Assembly: GCF_013284055.1 (NCBI RefSeq)
Contig: NZ_CP054143.1
Location: 2,790,001-2,854,000, forward strand
Origin: Deefgea piscis
Lineage (GTDB): Bacteria > Pseudomonadota > Gammaproteobacteria > Burkholderiales > Chitinibacteraceae
DNA: 64,000 nucleotides
Reading direction: 5' to 3'
Shown: piece by piece, positions 9,446-18,933 of the stretch
Layout of the letters: each line of letters opens with the position of its first letter
Numbering within the stretch: position 1 is the stretch's first letter
Position numbers and translations under genes: made by a program
The notes under the pieces: model-generated
What the model was told of the DNA's origin: nothing
Database searches by the model: none
What the model saw: the letters and a program-made list of their open reading frames with translations, nothing else

Positions 9446-11056
9446 ATGAGTATTCGTGCCAAGTTAGTGGTTTTGAGTGCCGTTTTGCTGTTGATGATTG
9501 CCCTTATGGGTGGAGCATCTTTGCGCGGTTTATCGCATACGTTTGATGATTTTGAGGTGACGTATAAAGACCGCGTGGAGCCCATCAGTCATTTGCGCAT
9601 TGTTGCAGATATGTATGCGGTCAATATTGTCGATACCGCGCACAAGGCCAATCATCAGCAAGTCCCTTATGCAAAAGCATTGGAATTAGTTCGTCAGGCG
9701 CGCACTGAAATTAATCGCAATTGGGACGCATTTTTAGCGGATGAGCCGGCGGCAAGCGAAAAATCGGTGATTGAAGAGGTAAAGCAAAAAAAACTCGCGG
9801 CAGACAAGGTGGTTACAGATCTTGAGCAAGTTTTAGCGGCTGGCAATGCTGCTGCCTTGGATGGTTTGGTACGTGACCAGCTATATCAGTCGGTCGATCC
9901 AGTTTCTGGCCAAATTGCGCAATTAGTCGATCTGCAAATGGCGGCGATTAAAGTTAATTTTGAAGATGCACAGCATGAATATACTCAGGCAAAAGTTTGG
10001 GCTTGGACTTTGATGGGTTTGGCGTTGGTGTTTGGGGTTGGTTTTTCGGCGTGGGTGATTGTCGGGATGAGCCGCAAAATCAATGCACTTAAAAACAGTA
10101 TGTTGTTAGCGCAACAGCGGCAAGATTTAACGATTCGTGCCGCTGTGGATGGGCATGATGAAGTTGATAGCATTGCCATGGCGTATAACGAGTTGGCACA
10201 AAAATTACAGACCTTGGTTACGAGCATCGCCACCGCAATTAATACCGTGAGCAGTGAGGCCAATAGCCTCGCCGCTTGTAGTGAGCAAGTTTCGCAGGCG
10301 ACGATGATTGGCGCTGAATCGACCAGCCAAATGGCCGCTGCCGTGGAGCAAGTGACTGTAGGGATTTCGCATGTGGCCGATAGCGCAGCACAAGCCAAGT
10401 CTTTAGGCCAACAAACGTGCCAGCGCGCCGTGGTTGGGGCGCAAAAAATACAAAAAGCGGTTTCTGAAATCCAAGGTATTGATCGAGAAGTGTCGGCCGC
10501 AGCGGAAAGGGTGGCGATGCTCGGCAACGACTCCGAAAAAATCAGCATGATTGTAGGGGTAATTAAAGACGTCGCCGAGCAAACCAATTTATTGGCACTC
10601 AATGCGGCGATTGAAGCGGCTCGAGCTGGGGAGCAAGGGCGGGGCTTTGCGGTTGTTGCCGATGAAGTGAGAAAGCTCGCTGAGCGCACTGCCGCGGCCA
10701 CGGTTGATATTCAACAAATGGTCGGCCGTATTGATCAAACCAGCAAAGATGCCGTAGCCAGTATTAGTCAAACGGCCAATCGAGCGCATGACTGCGCCGA
10801 AATCGCCGGTGGTGCAGGCGAGTCAATCGATGGGATTAACGCCAGCGTGATCGATGAAGATGAATCCGTGTCGCAAATTGCCGAGGCGCTCAATGAGCAG
10901 CGCGCTGGGATGCAGCAAATTGCGATGCAGGTTGAGCGCGTGGCGCAAATGACCGATGAAAATTCTGCCGCGGTGGCGGGAATGAGTCAGTCGGCCAATC
11001 TATTGGAAGCATTGACGGTGCGTTTGCGCCAAGACGTGGGGCATTTTCAGTATTGA
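9446..11056 (+). CDS. Methyl-accepting chemotaxis protein
   Basis: A transmembrane chemoreceptor of 536 residues. Membrane helix 1 is at about 7-27, then a roughly 155-residue periplasmic domain of the four-helix-bundle type, membrane helix 2 at about 184-207, a HAMP linker and a long cytoplasmic signalling hairpin. The tip shows [38 protein letters not shown] (about 378-415), which binds CheA/CheW. No C-terminal NWETF-type tether for CheR is present. ATG 9446 is chosen because GGAGG lies just upstream. The ligand cannot be told. It stands alone, apart from any che genes in the window. Confidence 0.93.
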   Translation: MSIRAKLVVLSAVLLLMIALMGGASLRGLSHTFDDFEVTYKDRVEPISHLRIVADMYAVNIVDTAHKANHQQVPYAKALELVRQARTEINRNWDAFLADEPAASEKSVIEEVKQKKLAADKVVTDLEQVLAAGNAAALDGLVRDQLYQSVDPVSGQIAQLVDLQMAAIKVNFEDAQHEYTQAKVWAWTLMGLALVFGVGFSAWVIVGMSRKINALKNSMLLAQQRQDLTIRAAVDGHDEVDSIAMAYNELAQKLQTLVTSIATAINTVSSEANSLAACSEQVSQATMIGAESTSQMAAAVEQVTVGISHVADSAAQAKSLGQQTCQRAVVGAQKIQKAVSEIQGIDREVSAAAERVAMLGNDSEKISMIVGVIKDVAEQTNLLALNAAIEAARAGEQGRGFAVVADEVRKLAERTAAATVDIQQMVGRIDQTSKDAVASISQTANRAHDCAEIAGGAGESIDGINASVIDEDESVSQIAEALNEQRAGMQQIAMQVERVAQMTDENSAAVAGMSQSANLLEALTVRLRQDVGHFQY

Positions 11057-11130
11057 TACGAGGTTTATGCTGAATTAGTGTCGGATTGTGGGTGTGGAGA
11101 AAATAATTTTAAAATATTTTCAAAAAAGGC

Positions 11131-11159
11131 TTGCGCTACTGGCGATCGTTAGATATTAT
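11131..11159 (+). promoter_or_regulatory. Likely sigma70 promoter of the tRNA-Thr gene
   Basis: TTGCGC (11131-11136) and TATTAT (11154-11159) are separated by 17 bp and lie just upstream of the tRNA at 11171. An AT-rich stretch (11101-11124) precedes the -35 and could act as an UP element. Confidence 0.65.
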
Positions 11160-11170
11160 GCACGCCTGTT

Positions 11171-11246
11171 GCCGATGTAGCTCAGTTGGTAGAGCACCTG
11201 ACTTGTAATCAGGGGGTCGCGAGTTCGATTCCTGCCGTCGGCACCA
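11171..11246 (+). tRNA. tRNA-Thr, anticodon UGU
   Basis: A 76-nt cloverleaf. The acceptor stem is GCCGATG with CGTCGGC (one G-T wobble), the D arm contains AGCTCAGTTGGTAGAGC, and the anticodon stem CCTGA/TCAGG encloses loop CTTGTAA with anticodon TGT, reading ACA. The T arm GGTTCGA-type sequence appears as GAGTTCGATTC, and CCA is encoded at 11244-11246. A terminator follows, so it is transcribed as a single tRNA. Confidence 0.97.
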
Positions 11247-11256
11247 AAGAAATCTA

Positions 11257-11292
11257 AGGGTTGTAGCTTTTTTGAGCTACAACCCTTTTTTC
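11257..11292 (+). terminator. Rho-independent terminator after tRNA-Thr
   Basis: A 13-bp perfect stem, AAGGGTTGTAGCT pairing with AGCTACAACCCTT, with a short T-rich loop, followed by a run of T residues up to 11292. Confidence 0.9.
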
Positions 11293-11423
11293 GTTACTAC
11301 GGCGAAGTATTTCGTCTGTTTTTTTGTTAAGTAGTGTGATTTTTATACTTATATCAGCAAGATCAGGTCTGGGTCTGATAAAATCTGCCACTAAGAGTGT
11401 TTCTATCGTTTTAAGGAAGTTTG

Positions 11424-11849
11424 ATGACTACCGCTGATTCGCAGCCTGCTTCACCGATTAGTGCTCCGGCATTGTTGAGAGAATTACAAAAAAATAGCCC
11501 TGTATTTCGGGATTGCTTGCCGCTGGCCATTGGCGTCGACAAACAACTATTTGCCGCTCGGCCAGAGTTGAGTCATCGCGTGTTGCGCCAAGCATTGGCG
11601 ATGCATACTCGCTCATTGCGCTACCTTAAGGCGATGCAGGTGGCAAAAGTTCGCTTTAACTTGGATGGCAGTCAGGCGGATGAAGTGACTGAAGAGCAAC
11701 GCGTATTTGCCGCAAACAGTCTTCACGAGTACTTCAAAAAAGCCGCGACTCAGCGTAAAGAAAAAGAAGCCGCTGAAGCAGCAAAAGTTGCTGAGGCGCA
11801 AAAATTAGAAAAGCTCAACCAGTTGGCGGCGAAGTTTTCACGCGATTAA
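11424..11849 (+). CDS. ProQ/FinO family RNA-binding protein
   Basis: A 141-residue RNA chaperone of the ProQ/FinO domain family. The conserved core runs from about residue 18 to 110 and includes FRDCLPLAIGVDKQL, a LRQALAMHTRSLRYLKAM helix and RFNLDGSQADEVTEEQ. These match the minimal FinO-domain proteins of Neisseria. The C-terminal tail is Lys/Glu/Ala-rich and probably an extended or helical RNA-contact region. ATG 11424 is preceded by AAGGAAG. Such proteins bind structured RNAs and 3' terminators; the RNA partners here are unknown. Confidence 0.88.
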   Translation: MTTADSQPASPISAPALLRELQKNSPVFRDCLPLAIGVDKQLFAARPELSHRVLRQALAMHTRSLRYLKAMQVAKVRFNLDGSQADEVTEEQRVFAANSLHEYFKKAATQRKEKEAAEAAKVAEAQKLEKLNQLAAKFSRD

Positions 11850-11871
11850 TTGATTGAGTTTGTTGTGTTGT

Positions 11872-11906
11872 AAAAAAGCCCGCTGCACTGCAGCGGGCTT
11901 TTTGTT
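11872..11906. terminator. Bidirectional terminator between proQ-like gene and mdh
   Basis: An 11-bp perfect stem, AAGCCCGCTGC with GCAGCGGGCTT and a 3-base loop (ACT). An A run on the left and a T run on the right let it serve both convergent genes. Confidence 0.9.
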
Positions 11907-11933
11907 TGGGTGGCGCTTTTTTGGCGCTGATAA

Positions 11934-12914
11934 TTAAGCGAGCAGGTGTTTAACTGCGTCGCGTTCTTCAGATAGCTCTTTAGCAGTCGCGTCCATGCGT
12001 GCGCGGCTAAATTCACTGATTTCAAGTCCGGTAATGATTTCGTATTTACCATCTTTGCAAGTAACAGGGTAGCCGTAGATTAAATCGCTATAGCCGTATT
12101 CGCCATTGGCGGGTACGCCCATCGTTACCCAGTCACCCTCTGGTGTACCTAAAACCCAATTGCGAATGTGATCAATGGCTGCATTAGCAGCTGATGCAGC
12201 AGACGATAGGCCGCGCGCCTTGATAATAGCTGCGCCACGTTGTTGTACGGTCGGGATGAATTCGCTCTCTAACCATTTTTGATCATTGATCAAAGTGGCC
12301 GCATTCGCGCCTTTCACTTCTGCGTGGAAAATGTCCGGGTACTGGGTGGCAGAGTGATTGCCCCAGATGATCATCTTCTTCACGTCGCTAATTGTAGTAC
12401 CGGTTTTTTGCGCTACTTGTGTCGTGGCGCGGTTGTGATCAAGGCGCATCATGGCAGTGAAATTGGCTGGGTTTAGATCTGGTGCGTTTTTCATTGCGAT
12501 GTAGGCGTTGGTGTTGGCTGGGTTGCCGACTACCAAAACTTTAACGTCACGGCTTGCAACTTCATTCAGCGCACGGCCTTGGGCTGTAAAGATTGCGCCG
12601 TTGGCTTCTAGTAAGTCTTTGCGTTCCATGCCTGGGCCGCGTGGGCGTGCGCCAACGAGTAAGGCGATATCAGCATCTTTAAAGGCTACTTTTGGATCGT
12701 CGCTTTGTACGATTCCTTGTAGTAAAGGAAAAGCACAATCATCCAATTCCATGACGACGCCATTAAGTGCTGGCAGCGAAGGTGTAATGTCGAGTAATTG
12801 TAAAATTACAGGCTGGTCTGCACCAAGCATGGCACCAGAGGCGATACGGAACAAAAGGCTGTAACCAATTTGACCTGCAGCACCAGTAACAGCAACGCGA
12901 ATAGGTTGTTTCAT
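11934..12914 (-). CDS. mdh: Malate dehydrogenase
   Basis: NAD-dependent oxidation of malate to oxaloacetate in the TCA cycle. The 326-residue protein has the nucleotide-binding GAAGQIGY near residue 10, the substrate arginine loop [23 protein letters not shown] and the catalytic histidine in [12 protein letters not shown]. It belongs to the dimeric, cytosolic-type MDH group common in betaproteobacteria. The start is the ATG at 12914 (MKQPIRVAV); an upstream in-frame ATG at 12953 would add a non-conserved leader. It is divergent from the GntR regulator and next to the sdh-gltA-suc genes. Confidence 0.96.
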   Translation of the reverse strand: MKQPIRVAVTGAAGQIGYSLLFRIASGAMLGADQPVILQLLDITPSLPALNGVVMELDDCAFPLLQGIVQSDDPKVAFKDADIALLVGARPRGPGMERKDLLEANGAIFTAQGRALNEVASRDVKVLVVGNPANTNAYIAMKNAPDLNPANFTAMMRLDHNRATTQVAQKTGTTISDVKKMIIWGNHSATQYPDIFHAEVKGANAATLINDQKWLESEFIPTVQQRGAAIIKARGLSSAASAANAAIDHIRNWVLGTPEGDWVTMGVPANGEYGYSDLIYGYPVTCKDGKYEIITGLEISEFSRARMDATAKELSEERDAVKHLLA

Positions 12915-13069
12915 CGAGCATACTCCAAGTAAGTGGCGGTTGATCGCCATCAAGCAAATAAGAATTTGGCCGCCTTGATTATGACTGCAAAGCGAGAACT
13001 TTGATACTTAGCAAGTAATCTTATCACGATGACGATTGGGTGCGTAGTAAGTTTAATAAAAACAAAAAT

Positions 13070-13098
13070 TTGGTGTTATATCTTTTGTCTTATATAAG
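13070..13098 (+). promoter_or_regulatory. Likely sigma70 promoter of the GntR regulator gene
   Basis: TTGGTG (13070-13075) and TATAAG (13093-13098) are separated by 17 bp, with a predicted transcript start about 40 bases before the ATG. The -10 lies inside the palindrome at 13087-13100. Confidence 0.5.
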
Positions 13099-13100
13099 AC
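13087..13100. promoter_or_regulatory. Perfect 14-bp palindrome, likely operator of the GntR regulator
   Basis: GTCTTATATAAGAC is a perfect dyad in the mdh/gntR divergent region and overlaps the predicted -10 of the regulator. GntR proteins bind such short AT-centred palindromes as dimers. Autoregulation and possible control of mdh are inferred from position. Confidence 0.6.
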
Positions 13101-13145
13101 TGTAGTAGACTCGGCATCGACAACATGATAAAAAGATAAAGTTGC

Positions 13146-13865
13146 ATGAAAAAACTAGCGGCGCAGCCTCTATATAAGCAAGTTATACGCGAAGTTATGA
13201 CTGCGGTTGAGGCAGGTGAATGGCAGGATGACGAAAGTTTACCGAGCGAAGTTGAGCTGGGCGTGCGCTTTGGTGTAAGTCAAGGTACAGTCCGTAAGGC
13301 GCTTGATTCCTTGGTGACCGAAGGCGTTTTGTATCGGCGTCAGGGTGTAGGTACTTTCGTGGCAGGAATGAATGACTTTCTGGCCCGAGGACAGTTTTTG
13401 CCATTGGCCGGTGCCGATGGTGTAGCGCCAAAAATTGAACTACTTGGTTGCGTACGGATTCATGCAGGCGAACAGCTGGCAGATATATTGGGTTTGCGAC
13501 GAGGTGCTGCCTTATGGCAGGTGCGTCGCTTACTTAGGGTTTCGGGTGTTGTCATTGGGTTGGAAGAAATGTTGCTGCCTGAGGTAGGGTTTCCCAATCT
13601 AGATATCCGACGCATTCGTGAGTTAAAAGGTAACTTACGTGAGTTGTGCTGGCGCGATTTTGGTGTGCGTTTGCGTGATGGTGAAGTGCGCTATCGCGCG
13701 GTAGCTGCAGGACAGAGCGAGGCACGCTTACTGATGGTGGATTTAAACGAGCCGCTATTGCAATTGGTTCGTTTAGCGAGAGATTTTGAAGGTAAGCCAC
13801 AGGTTTGGAGTGTGGCATGGCTCAAAACCGAGACACTTGCTTTTGAACCCGCACCATTTGCATAG
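13146..13865 (+). CDS. GntR family transcriptional regulator (HutC/UTRA subfamily)
   Basis: A 239-residue regulator. The N-terminal winged helix-turn-helix (about 8-75) contains PLYKQVIREVMTAVEAGEW, LPSEVELGVRFGVSQGTVRKALDSLVTEGVLYRRQGVGTFV. The C-terminal part (about 95-235) fits a UTRA effector-binding domain with VRRLLRVSGVVIGLEEMLLP. It lies between mdh and sdhC, a position seen for GntR regulators in other betaproteobacteria, so TCA-cycle genes are plausible targets. The effector is unknown. It reads in the same direction as sdhC, with 93 bases between them. Confidence 0.88.
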   Translation: MKKLAAQPLYKQVIREVMTAVEAGEWQDDESLPSEVELGVRFGVSQGTVRKALDSLVTEGVLYRRQGVGTFVAGMNDFLARGQFLPLAGADGVAPKIELLGCVRIHAGEQLADILGLRRGAALWQVRRLLRVSGVVIGLEEMLLPEVGFPNLDIRRIRELKGNLRELCWRDFGVRLRDGEVRYRAVAAGQSEARLLMVDLNEPLLQLVRLARDFEGKPQVWSVAWLKTETLAFEPAPFA

Positions 13866-13958
13866 ATTTTTTAATACTGATAACAGCTCCTTTAAGGACT
13901 AAATCAGACTACCTAAGCTCTTAGAGCTTTATTTGTAACTATAGAGAGGAAAGAGCGT

Positions 13959-14333
13959 ATGCAAAAAACACGCCCAAAACACCTCGCGCTATGGCAAATC
14001 CGTTTGCCACTGCCGGGGATTGTGTCCATCTTGCACCGCATTAGCGGTTTGTTGATGTTCGCAGCCATTCCATTCATGTTGTATGCGCTAGAAGGCTCTT
14101 TGTCTTCGGCTGAGCGTTTTGCGGCATTTAAAGACTGCATCGGCAATCCGCTGGTGAAGCTGTTCTTGTTGGCGGTGTTGTGGGCCTATTTGCATCACGC
14201 CTGTGCGGGTACGCGCTTTTTGTTTTTAGATATCCATAAAGGCTTGGATTTAAAAACTGCGCGCTTCACTTCTTATCTTGTCTTGGCAGTGAGCTTGTCA
14301 TTGACCGTCATTATTGGAGCGATCACATGGTAA
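13959..14333 (+). CDS. sdhC: Succinate dehydrogenase cytochrome b556 subunit
   Basis: One of two membrane anchors of complex II, 124 residues, with three hydrophobic helices (about 25-45, 62-82 and 104-123). It shows the family pattern RPKHLALWQIRLPLPGIVSILHRISG, with H and S/R residues near the quinone site, and a haem-ligand histidine candidate in WAYLHHACAGTRF. The ATG follows GAGAGGAAAG. It starts the sdhCDAB operon and overlaps sdhD by seven bases. Confidence 0.95.
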   Translation: MQKTRPKHLALWQIRLPLPGIVSILHRISGLLMFAAIPFMLYALEGSLSSAERFAAFKDCIGNPLVKLFLLAVLWAYLHHACAGTRFLFLDIHKGLDLKTARFTSYLVLAVSLSLTVIIGAITW

Positions 14334-14677
14334 ATCGTCATGTTGTCGGTGCGCATTATGGATTGCGCGATTGGTTAGTGCAGCGCGTGACTGCCGTCAT
14401 TATGTTGGCTTACACCTTGGGTGTAGTGGCCTTTATTCTTTTTGCTAACGGCGCGTCGTTTGAAGCTTGGCAAGCATTGTTTGCCAGCACTTGGGTGAAA
14501 ATTGTCACCACGATTACGATCATTGCATTGTTATGGCATGCCTGGGTTGGCGTTCGCGACATCTGGATGGATTACATTCAGCATATTGGCGTCAAGCTCA
14601 CAATGCACGTGCTGACACTGCTGTGGTTGCTCGCTAGCTTGATTTACATGGTTAAAGTTGTATGGGGTGTTTTATGA
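14327..14677 (+). CDS. sdhD: Succinate dehydrogenase hydrophobic anchor subunit
   Basis: Second membrane anchor of complex II, 116 residues with three membrane helices. It shows GLRDWLVQRVTAVIMLAYTLG near the N-terminus and LLWHAWVGVRDIWMDYI, which carries the conserved His and Asp-Tyr residues near haem and quinone. It overlaps sdhC at its start and sdhA at its end (ATGA), so translation of the three is coupled. Confidence 0.94.
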   Translation: MVNRHVVGAHYGLRDWLVQRVTAVIMLAYTLGVVAFILFANGASFEAWQALFASTWVKIVTTITIIALLWHAWVGVRDIWMDYIQHIGVKLTMHVLTLLWLLASLIYMVKVVWGVL

Positions 14678-16467
14678 GCCAAGAATCTACAAAACGTCCG
14701 ATTCCAGTTCGCAAATTTGACGCGCTGATCGTCGGCGCGGGTGGTGCGGGATTACGTGCTGCGTTGCAATTGTCTGAAGCGGGGGTTAAAACCGCCGTTC
14801 TATCTAAAGTATTCCCAACGCGCTCGCACACTGTAGCAGCGCAAGGTGGCGTTTCAGCTTCATTGGGTAATTCTGAGCCAGATCACTGGACTTGGCATAT
14901 GTACGACACCGTAAAAGGTTCGGACTGGCTGGGTGACCAAGACGCAATTGAATTTATGTGCCGTGAAGCACCAAAAGTGGTGATTGAGCTTGAGCACTTT
15001 GGTATGCCGTTCGATCGCAATGCTGACGGCACGATTTATCAGCGCCCATTCGGCGGCCACATGAGCAATTTCGGCGAAAAACCAGTTCGCCGCGCCTGTG
15101 CTGCGGCTGACCGTACCGGTCACGCCATGTTGCACGCTTTATATCAACGTAACGTTCGCGCTAATACGCAATTTTTCGTTGAGTGGATGGCGCTGGACTT
15201 GATTCGCGATGAAAACGGTACAGTGCAAGGCGTGGTAGCGATGGAAATGGAGACTTCAGAAGTCGTTATTTTCCAAGCGAAAGCCACTTTGTTTGCTACT
15301 GGCGGCGCGGGTCGTATTTATTCTTCTTCTACCAATGCCTTTATTAATACTGGCGACGGTTTGGGTATGGCCGCGCGTGCGGGTGTGCCATTAGAAGACA
15401 TGGAATTCTGGCAATTTCACCCAACTGGCGTTGCCGGTGCGGGGGTATTGATTACTGAAGGTGTGCGCGGTGAGGGCGGTATTTTACGCAACTCTAACGG
15501 CGAGCGCTTTATGGAGCGTTACGCACCGAATGCTAAAGATTTGGCTTCGCGTGACGTGGTTTCGCGTGCGATGGTGACCGAGATTAACGAAGGCCGTGGT
15601 TGTGGCCCAAATAAAGATCACGTTTTGCTGGATATTACGCATTTAGACCCAGAAGTGATTATGTCGAAATTGCCGGGTATTCGCGAAATTTCGATCAAAT
15701 TTGCCGGTGTTGATCCAATCAAAGCGCCAATCCCTGTTGTGCCAACTTGCCACTACCAAATGGGCGGTATTCCGACCAATTACAAAGGTGAAGTGGTCAC
15801 TGGCGACTCAACGGTCAAAGGCTTTTACGCTGCCGGTGAGTGCGCTTGTGCTTCGGTGCATGGCGCAAACCGCTTGGGTACCAACTCATTACTCGATTTG
15901 CTGGTATTCGGTAAATCTTCTGGCAATTCAATGATCGACTACATTAAGTCGCACCATGAATCGTTCCCAGAAATCTCAATGAAAGACGTTGAGCGTTCAG
16001 TGGCACGTGTTGCCCGTTTGGATAATCAAACCAGCGGCACGAATGTGAACGAAGCGCGCTTGGCAATGCAGCGCACTATGCAAGCGCATGCTGGCGTATT
16101 CCGCTTTAAAGACATGCTGGCTGAAGGCGTTTCGAAGATTCTCGAAGTCGAAAAAATGGTTAAAAACACCGTGATTGCCGACAAATCGAAAACCTTTAAT
16201 ACCGCGCGCCTTGAAGCGCTGGAATTAGAAAATCTGATCGAAGTGGCGAAAGCGACGATGATTTCTGCCAATGCGCGCACTGAATCACGCGGCGCGCACG
16301 TGCGTGACGACGCGATTGATAGCCCAGAACAACCGAATGGTCGTGACGATAAAAACTGGCTGAAACACAGCCTGTGGTTTAGCTCAGACAATCGCCTTGA
16401 ATATAAACCCGTCAATTTAACGCCGCTGACTGTTGATTCTGTCGCGTTGAAGACTCGCTCATACTAA
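14674..16467 (+). CDS. sdhA: Succinate dehydrogenase flavoprotein subunit
   Basis: Oxidises succinate to fumarate with covalently bound FAD. In 597 residues it shows the dinucleotide fold GAGGAG (21-26), the FAD-linking H52 in TRSHTVAAQGG, the substrate-site segments FWQFHPTG and GEGGILRN, and HGANRLGTNSLLDLLVFG near the end of the FAD domain. The ATG at 14674 overlaps the sdhD stop. The N-terminal MSQESTKRPIPVRKFDALIVGAG is usual for this family. It matures with SdhE, encoded at 17261. Confidence 0.97.
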   Translation: MSQESTKRPIPVRKFDALIVGAGGAGLRAALQLSEAGVKTAVLSKVFPTRSHTVAAQGGVSASLGNSEPDHWTWHMYDTVKGSDWLGDQDAIEFMCREAPKVVIELEHFGMPFDRNADGTIYQRPFGGHMSNFGEKPVRRACAAADRTGHAMLHALYQRNVRANTQFFVEWMALDLIRDENGTVQGVVAMEMETSEVVIFQAKATLFATGGAGRIYSSSTNAFINTGDGLGMAARAGVPLEDMEFWQFHPTGVAGAGVLITEGVRGEGGILRNSNGERFMERYAPNAKDLASRDVVSRAMVTEINEGRGCGPNKDHVLLDITHLDPEVIMSKLPGIREISIKFAGVDPIKAPIPVVPTCHYQMGGIPTNYKGEVVTGDSTVKGFYAAGECACASVHGANRLGTNSLLDLLVFGKSSGNSMIDYIKSHHESFPEISMKDVERSVARVARLDNQTSGTNVNEARLAMQRTMQAHAGVFRFKDMLAEGVSKILEVEKMVKNTVIADKSKTFNTARLEALELENLIEVAKATMISANARTESRGAHVRDDAIDSPEQPNGRDDKNWLKHSLWFSSDNRLEYKPVNLTPLTVDSVALKTRSY

Positions 16468-16476
16468 GAGGTTGCT

Positions 16477-17190
16477 ATGACTACCCAATCCGTAAAATTT
16501 CGCGTTTATCGTTACGATCCAGATAAAGACGCTAAGCCGTATATGCAAGACATCAGTGTTGATGTCGACACCACCACTGAGCGCAAATTGCTCGATGCCT
16601 TGGTGAAACTCAAAGTGGTTGATGAATCGTTGTCATTCCGTCGCTCATGCCGTGAAGGCGTGTGTGGCTCGGATGCAATGAACATCAACGGCAAAAATGG
16701 TCTGGCCTGTATTACCGATATCGATACGCTCAAACAGCCAATCGAAGTGCGTCCATTACCAGGCTTGCCAGTGATTCGTGATTTGATCGTCGATATGACG
16801 CAGTTTTTTAAGCAATATCATTCGATCAAACCGTATGTCATTAACGACAGCCCAGCGCCGGATCGTGAACGTCTGCAAAGCCAAGAAGATCGTAAAGAGC
16901 TTGATGGTTTGTATGAATGCATTTTGTGCGCCTGCTGCTCAACATCATGCCCGTCGTTCTGGTGGAATCCGGACAAATTTGTCGGTCCAGCGGGTTTGTT
17001 AGCGGCGTATCGCTTTATTGCCGATACCCGTGACGAAGCCACTAGCGCGCGTTTGGATAATCTAGAAGACCCTTATCGTTTATTCCGTTGCCATAGCATT
17101 ATGAATTGCGTTGATGTTTGCCCGAAAGAGCTCAATCCAACCAAGGCCATCGGCAAGATTAAAGATCTAATGGTGAAGCGTATTTCTTAA
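16477..17190 (+). CDS. sdhB: Succinate dehydrogenase iron-sulfur subunit
   Basis: Electron-transfer subunit of complex II, 237 residues. The [2Fe-2S] cysteines lie in SCREGVCGSDAMNINGKNGLAC. The [4Fe-4S] ligands are in CILCACCSTSCPSFWW. The [3Fe-4S] ligands and quinone-proximal residues are in CHSIMNCVDVCPKELNP. All cluster cysteines are present. It follows sdhA after nine bases and has its own ribosome site (AGAGGTTGCT). Confidence 0.97.
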   Translation: MTTQSVKFRVYRYDPDKDAKPYMQDISVDVDTTTERKLLDALVKLKVVDESLSFRRSCREGVCGSDAMNINGKNGLACITDIDTLKQPIEVRPLPGLPVIRDLIVDMTQFFKQYHSIKPYVINDSPAPDRERLQSQEDRKELDGLYECILCACCSTSCPSFWWNPDKFVGPAGLLAAYRFIADTRDEATSARLDNLEDPYRLFRCHSIMNCVDVCPKELNPTKAIGKIKDLMVKRIS

Positions 17191-17260
17191 TAATAGGTGG
17201 GTATTTCCTTCTAGACTTTTTGTGATAAAGCCTGCATGGTTATACCCATAGGGGGTCTAG

Positions 17261-17506
17261 ATGAATGAAGTTGAATTTAAAAGAATCGTGTGGCGCTCTC
17301 GTCGTGGATTGTTGGAGTTGGATTTGCAATTAGAGCGCTTCGTTTCCGATGTTTTACCCACGTTATCTGAGTCTGAATTGGCTGTGTACGAACAAGTTTT
17401 AATGCTGCCCGATTGGGACTTTTTAGAGTACGTCAATGGCAAGTCAGTGTGTCCTGATGCACAGCTGGCCGTGATGATAGCGCGCATTAGCGCCGCACAA
17501 CAGTAA
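17261..17506 (+). CDS. sdhE: Succinate dehydrogenase flavinylation/assembly factor
   Basis: An 81-residue SdhE/Sdh5 (YgfY) family protein that promotes covalent FAD attachment to SdhA. The diagnostic RGxxE-type motif appears in WRSRRGLLELDLQLERF (about residues 11-27), followed by the helix with LPDWDFLEYV. The gene lies between sdhB and gltA, its usual place in betaproteobacteria. The ATG at 17261 is preceded by a G-rich stretch (AGGGGGTC). Confidence 0.92.
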   Translation: MNEVEFKRIVWRSRRGLLELDLQLERFVSDVLPTLSESELAVYEQVLMLPDWDFLEYVNGKSVCPDAQLAVMIARISAAQQ

Positions 17507-17540
17507 CGTACAGCTTAGGCTGTTTAACAGGAGTCTATAG

Positions 17541-18827
17541 ATGGATAAGAAAGTCACGCTAACGTATAACGACGGACAAAGCACACTCGATTTCCCAGTG
17601 TTGCCGAGCACGCTGGGTCCTGATGTTGTAGATATCCGTAAATTTTCGCAAACGGGGATGTTTACCTTCGACCCGGGTTTTTTAGCAACTTCAAGTTGCG
17701 AATCCAAAATCACTTTCATCGACGGTGATTTAGGGCAGTTGTACTACCGTGGCTATCCCATCGAACAGTTGGCAGAAGACTCTGATTACCTCGAAGTCTG
17801 CTATTTGTTGATCAACGGTGAGTTGCCAACCGTGGCTGAAAAAGCGGGCTTCCAAAAAACCGTCATGAGTCACACCATGATTCACGACCAATTGACGCGC
17901 TTTTTTAACGGCTTTCGCCGTGACGCGCATCCAATGGCAATGATGGTTGGCGTAGTTGGTGCTTTGTCTGCGTTCTACCAAGACAGCTTGGACATCAATA
18001 ACGAAGAGCACCGCAAAGTGGCGATGTTCCGTTTGATTTCTAAAATCCCAACCATTGCAGCCATGTGCTACCGCTACAACCAAGGTTTGCCATTCGTTTA
18101 CCCACGTAACGATTTGAGCTACACCGCCAACTTCATGCACATGATGTTCTCAACACCATGCGAGCCGTATGTACCCAACCCAGTGTTGGTGCGGGCGTTG
18201 GATGTGATTTTCACTTTGCATGCCGATCACGAACAAAATGCATCAACTTCGACCGTGCGTTTGGCCGGCTCGTCGGGTGCTAATCCATTTGCCTGTATCG
18301 CTGCTGGTATCGCTTGCTTGTGGGGCCCATCACATGGTGGCGCCAACGAAGCGGTCTTGGTGATGTTGGACGAAATCGGTTCAGTCGATAACGTACCGGC
18401 CTTTATGGATGGCGTGAAAGCTAAAACACATAAACTGATGGGCTTTGGTCACCGTGTTTACAAAAACACCGACCCACGTGCCAATGTGATGCGCCGTATC
18501 TGCCACGAAGTATTGGCTGAAATGGGCTTGCAAGACGATCCGAAATTCAAATTGGCAATGGAATTGGAAAAAATCGCGCTGGAAGATCCGTACTTCATCG
18601 AGCGTAAACTTTATCCAAACGTTGATTTCTACTCAGGCATCGTTCAATCGGCCTTGGGCATTCCTGTACCGATGTTTACGGTGATTTTTGCCTTGGCACG
18701 CACTGTAGGTTGGATTAGCCACTGGAATGAAATGATTTCTGATCCAGGCATGAAAATCGGTCGTCCACGTCAGCAATACACTGGCGCGCAAAAACGCGAT
18801 TTTGTACCTATTGATCAACGCGGCTAA
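17541..18827 (+). CDS. gltA: Citrate synthase (type II)
   Basis: Condenses acetyl-CoA and oxaloacetate. The 428-residue protein is of the hexameric Gram-negative type, with the N-terminal beta domain and catalytic segments [23 protein letters not shown] (with the active-site His) and [17 protein letters not shown]. The C-terminal part has the Asp and Arg segments ([19 protein letters not shown]). It follows sdhE by 34 bases after an AGGAG ribosome site. Confidence 0.97.
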   Translation: MDKKVTLTYNDGQSTLDFPVLPSTLGPDVVDIRKFSQTGMFTFDPGFLATSSCESKITFIDGDLGQLYYRGYPIEQLAEDSDYLEVCYLLINGELPTVAEKAGFQKTVMSHTMIHDQLTRFFNGFRRDAHPMAMMVGVVGALSAFYQDSLDINNEEHRKVAMFRLISKIPTIAAMCYRYNQGLPFVYPRNDLSYTANFMHMMFSTPCEPYVPNPVLVRALDVIFTLHADHEQNASTSTVRLAGSSGANPFACIAAGIACLWGPSHGGANEAVLVMLDEIGSVDNVPAFMDGVKAKTHKLMGFGHRVYKNTDPRANVMRRICHEVLAEMGLQDDPKFKLAMELEKIALEDPYFIERKLYPNVDFYSGIVQSALGIPVPMFTVIFALARTVGWISHWNEMISDPGMKIGRPRQQYTGAQKRDFVPIDQRG

Positions 18828-18840
18828 GACCCCGTTCCTG

Positions 18841-18865
18841 CGCCCTTATGTACCCCATGAGGGCG
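18841..18865 (+). other. Stem-loop between gltA and sucA
   Basis: CGCCCTTATG can pair with CATGAGGGCG (ten positions, one G-T) around a short loop. No T run follows, so it looks more like an mRNA-stability or processing hairpin than an intrinsic terminator. Confidence 0.5.
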
Positions 18866-18933
18866 TAGCAGCATTGACCGGCCTAGGTGCATCAACTTGC
18901 AAAGCTTAGGCGGATAAAACTGGATACACGGCA

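Noticed and set aside
9985-10701. Long minus-strand frame opposite the chemoreceptor gene
   Set aside because: It lies wholly inside the chemoreceptor gene, has no ribosome site or family motif, and its composition reflects the opposite strand of the coiled-coil region.
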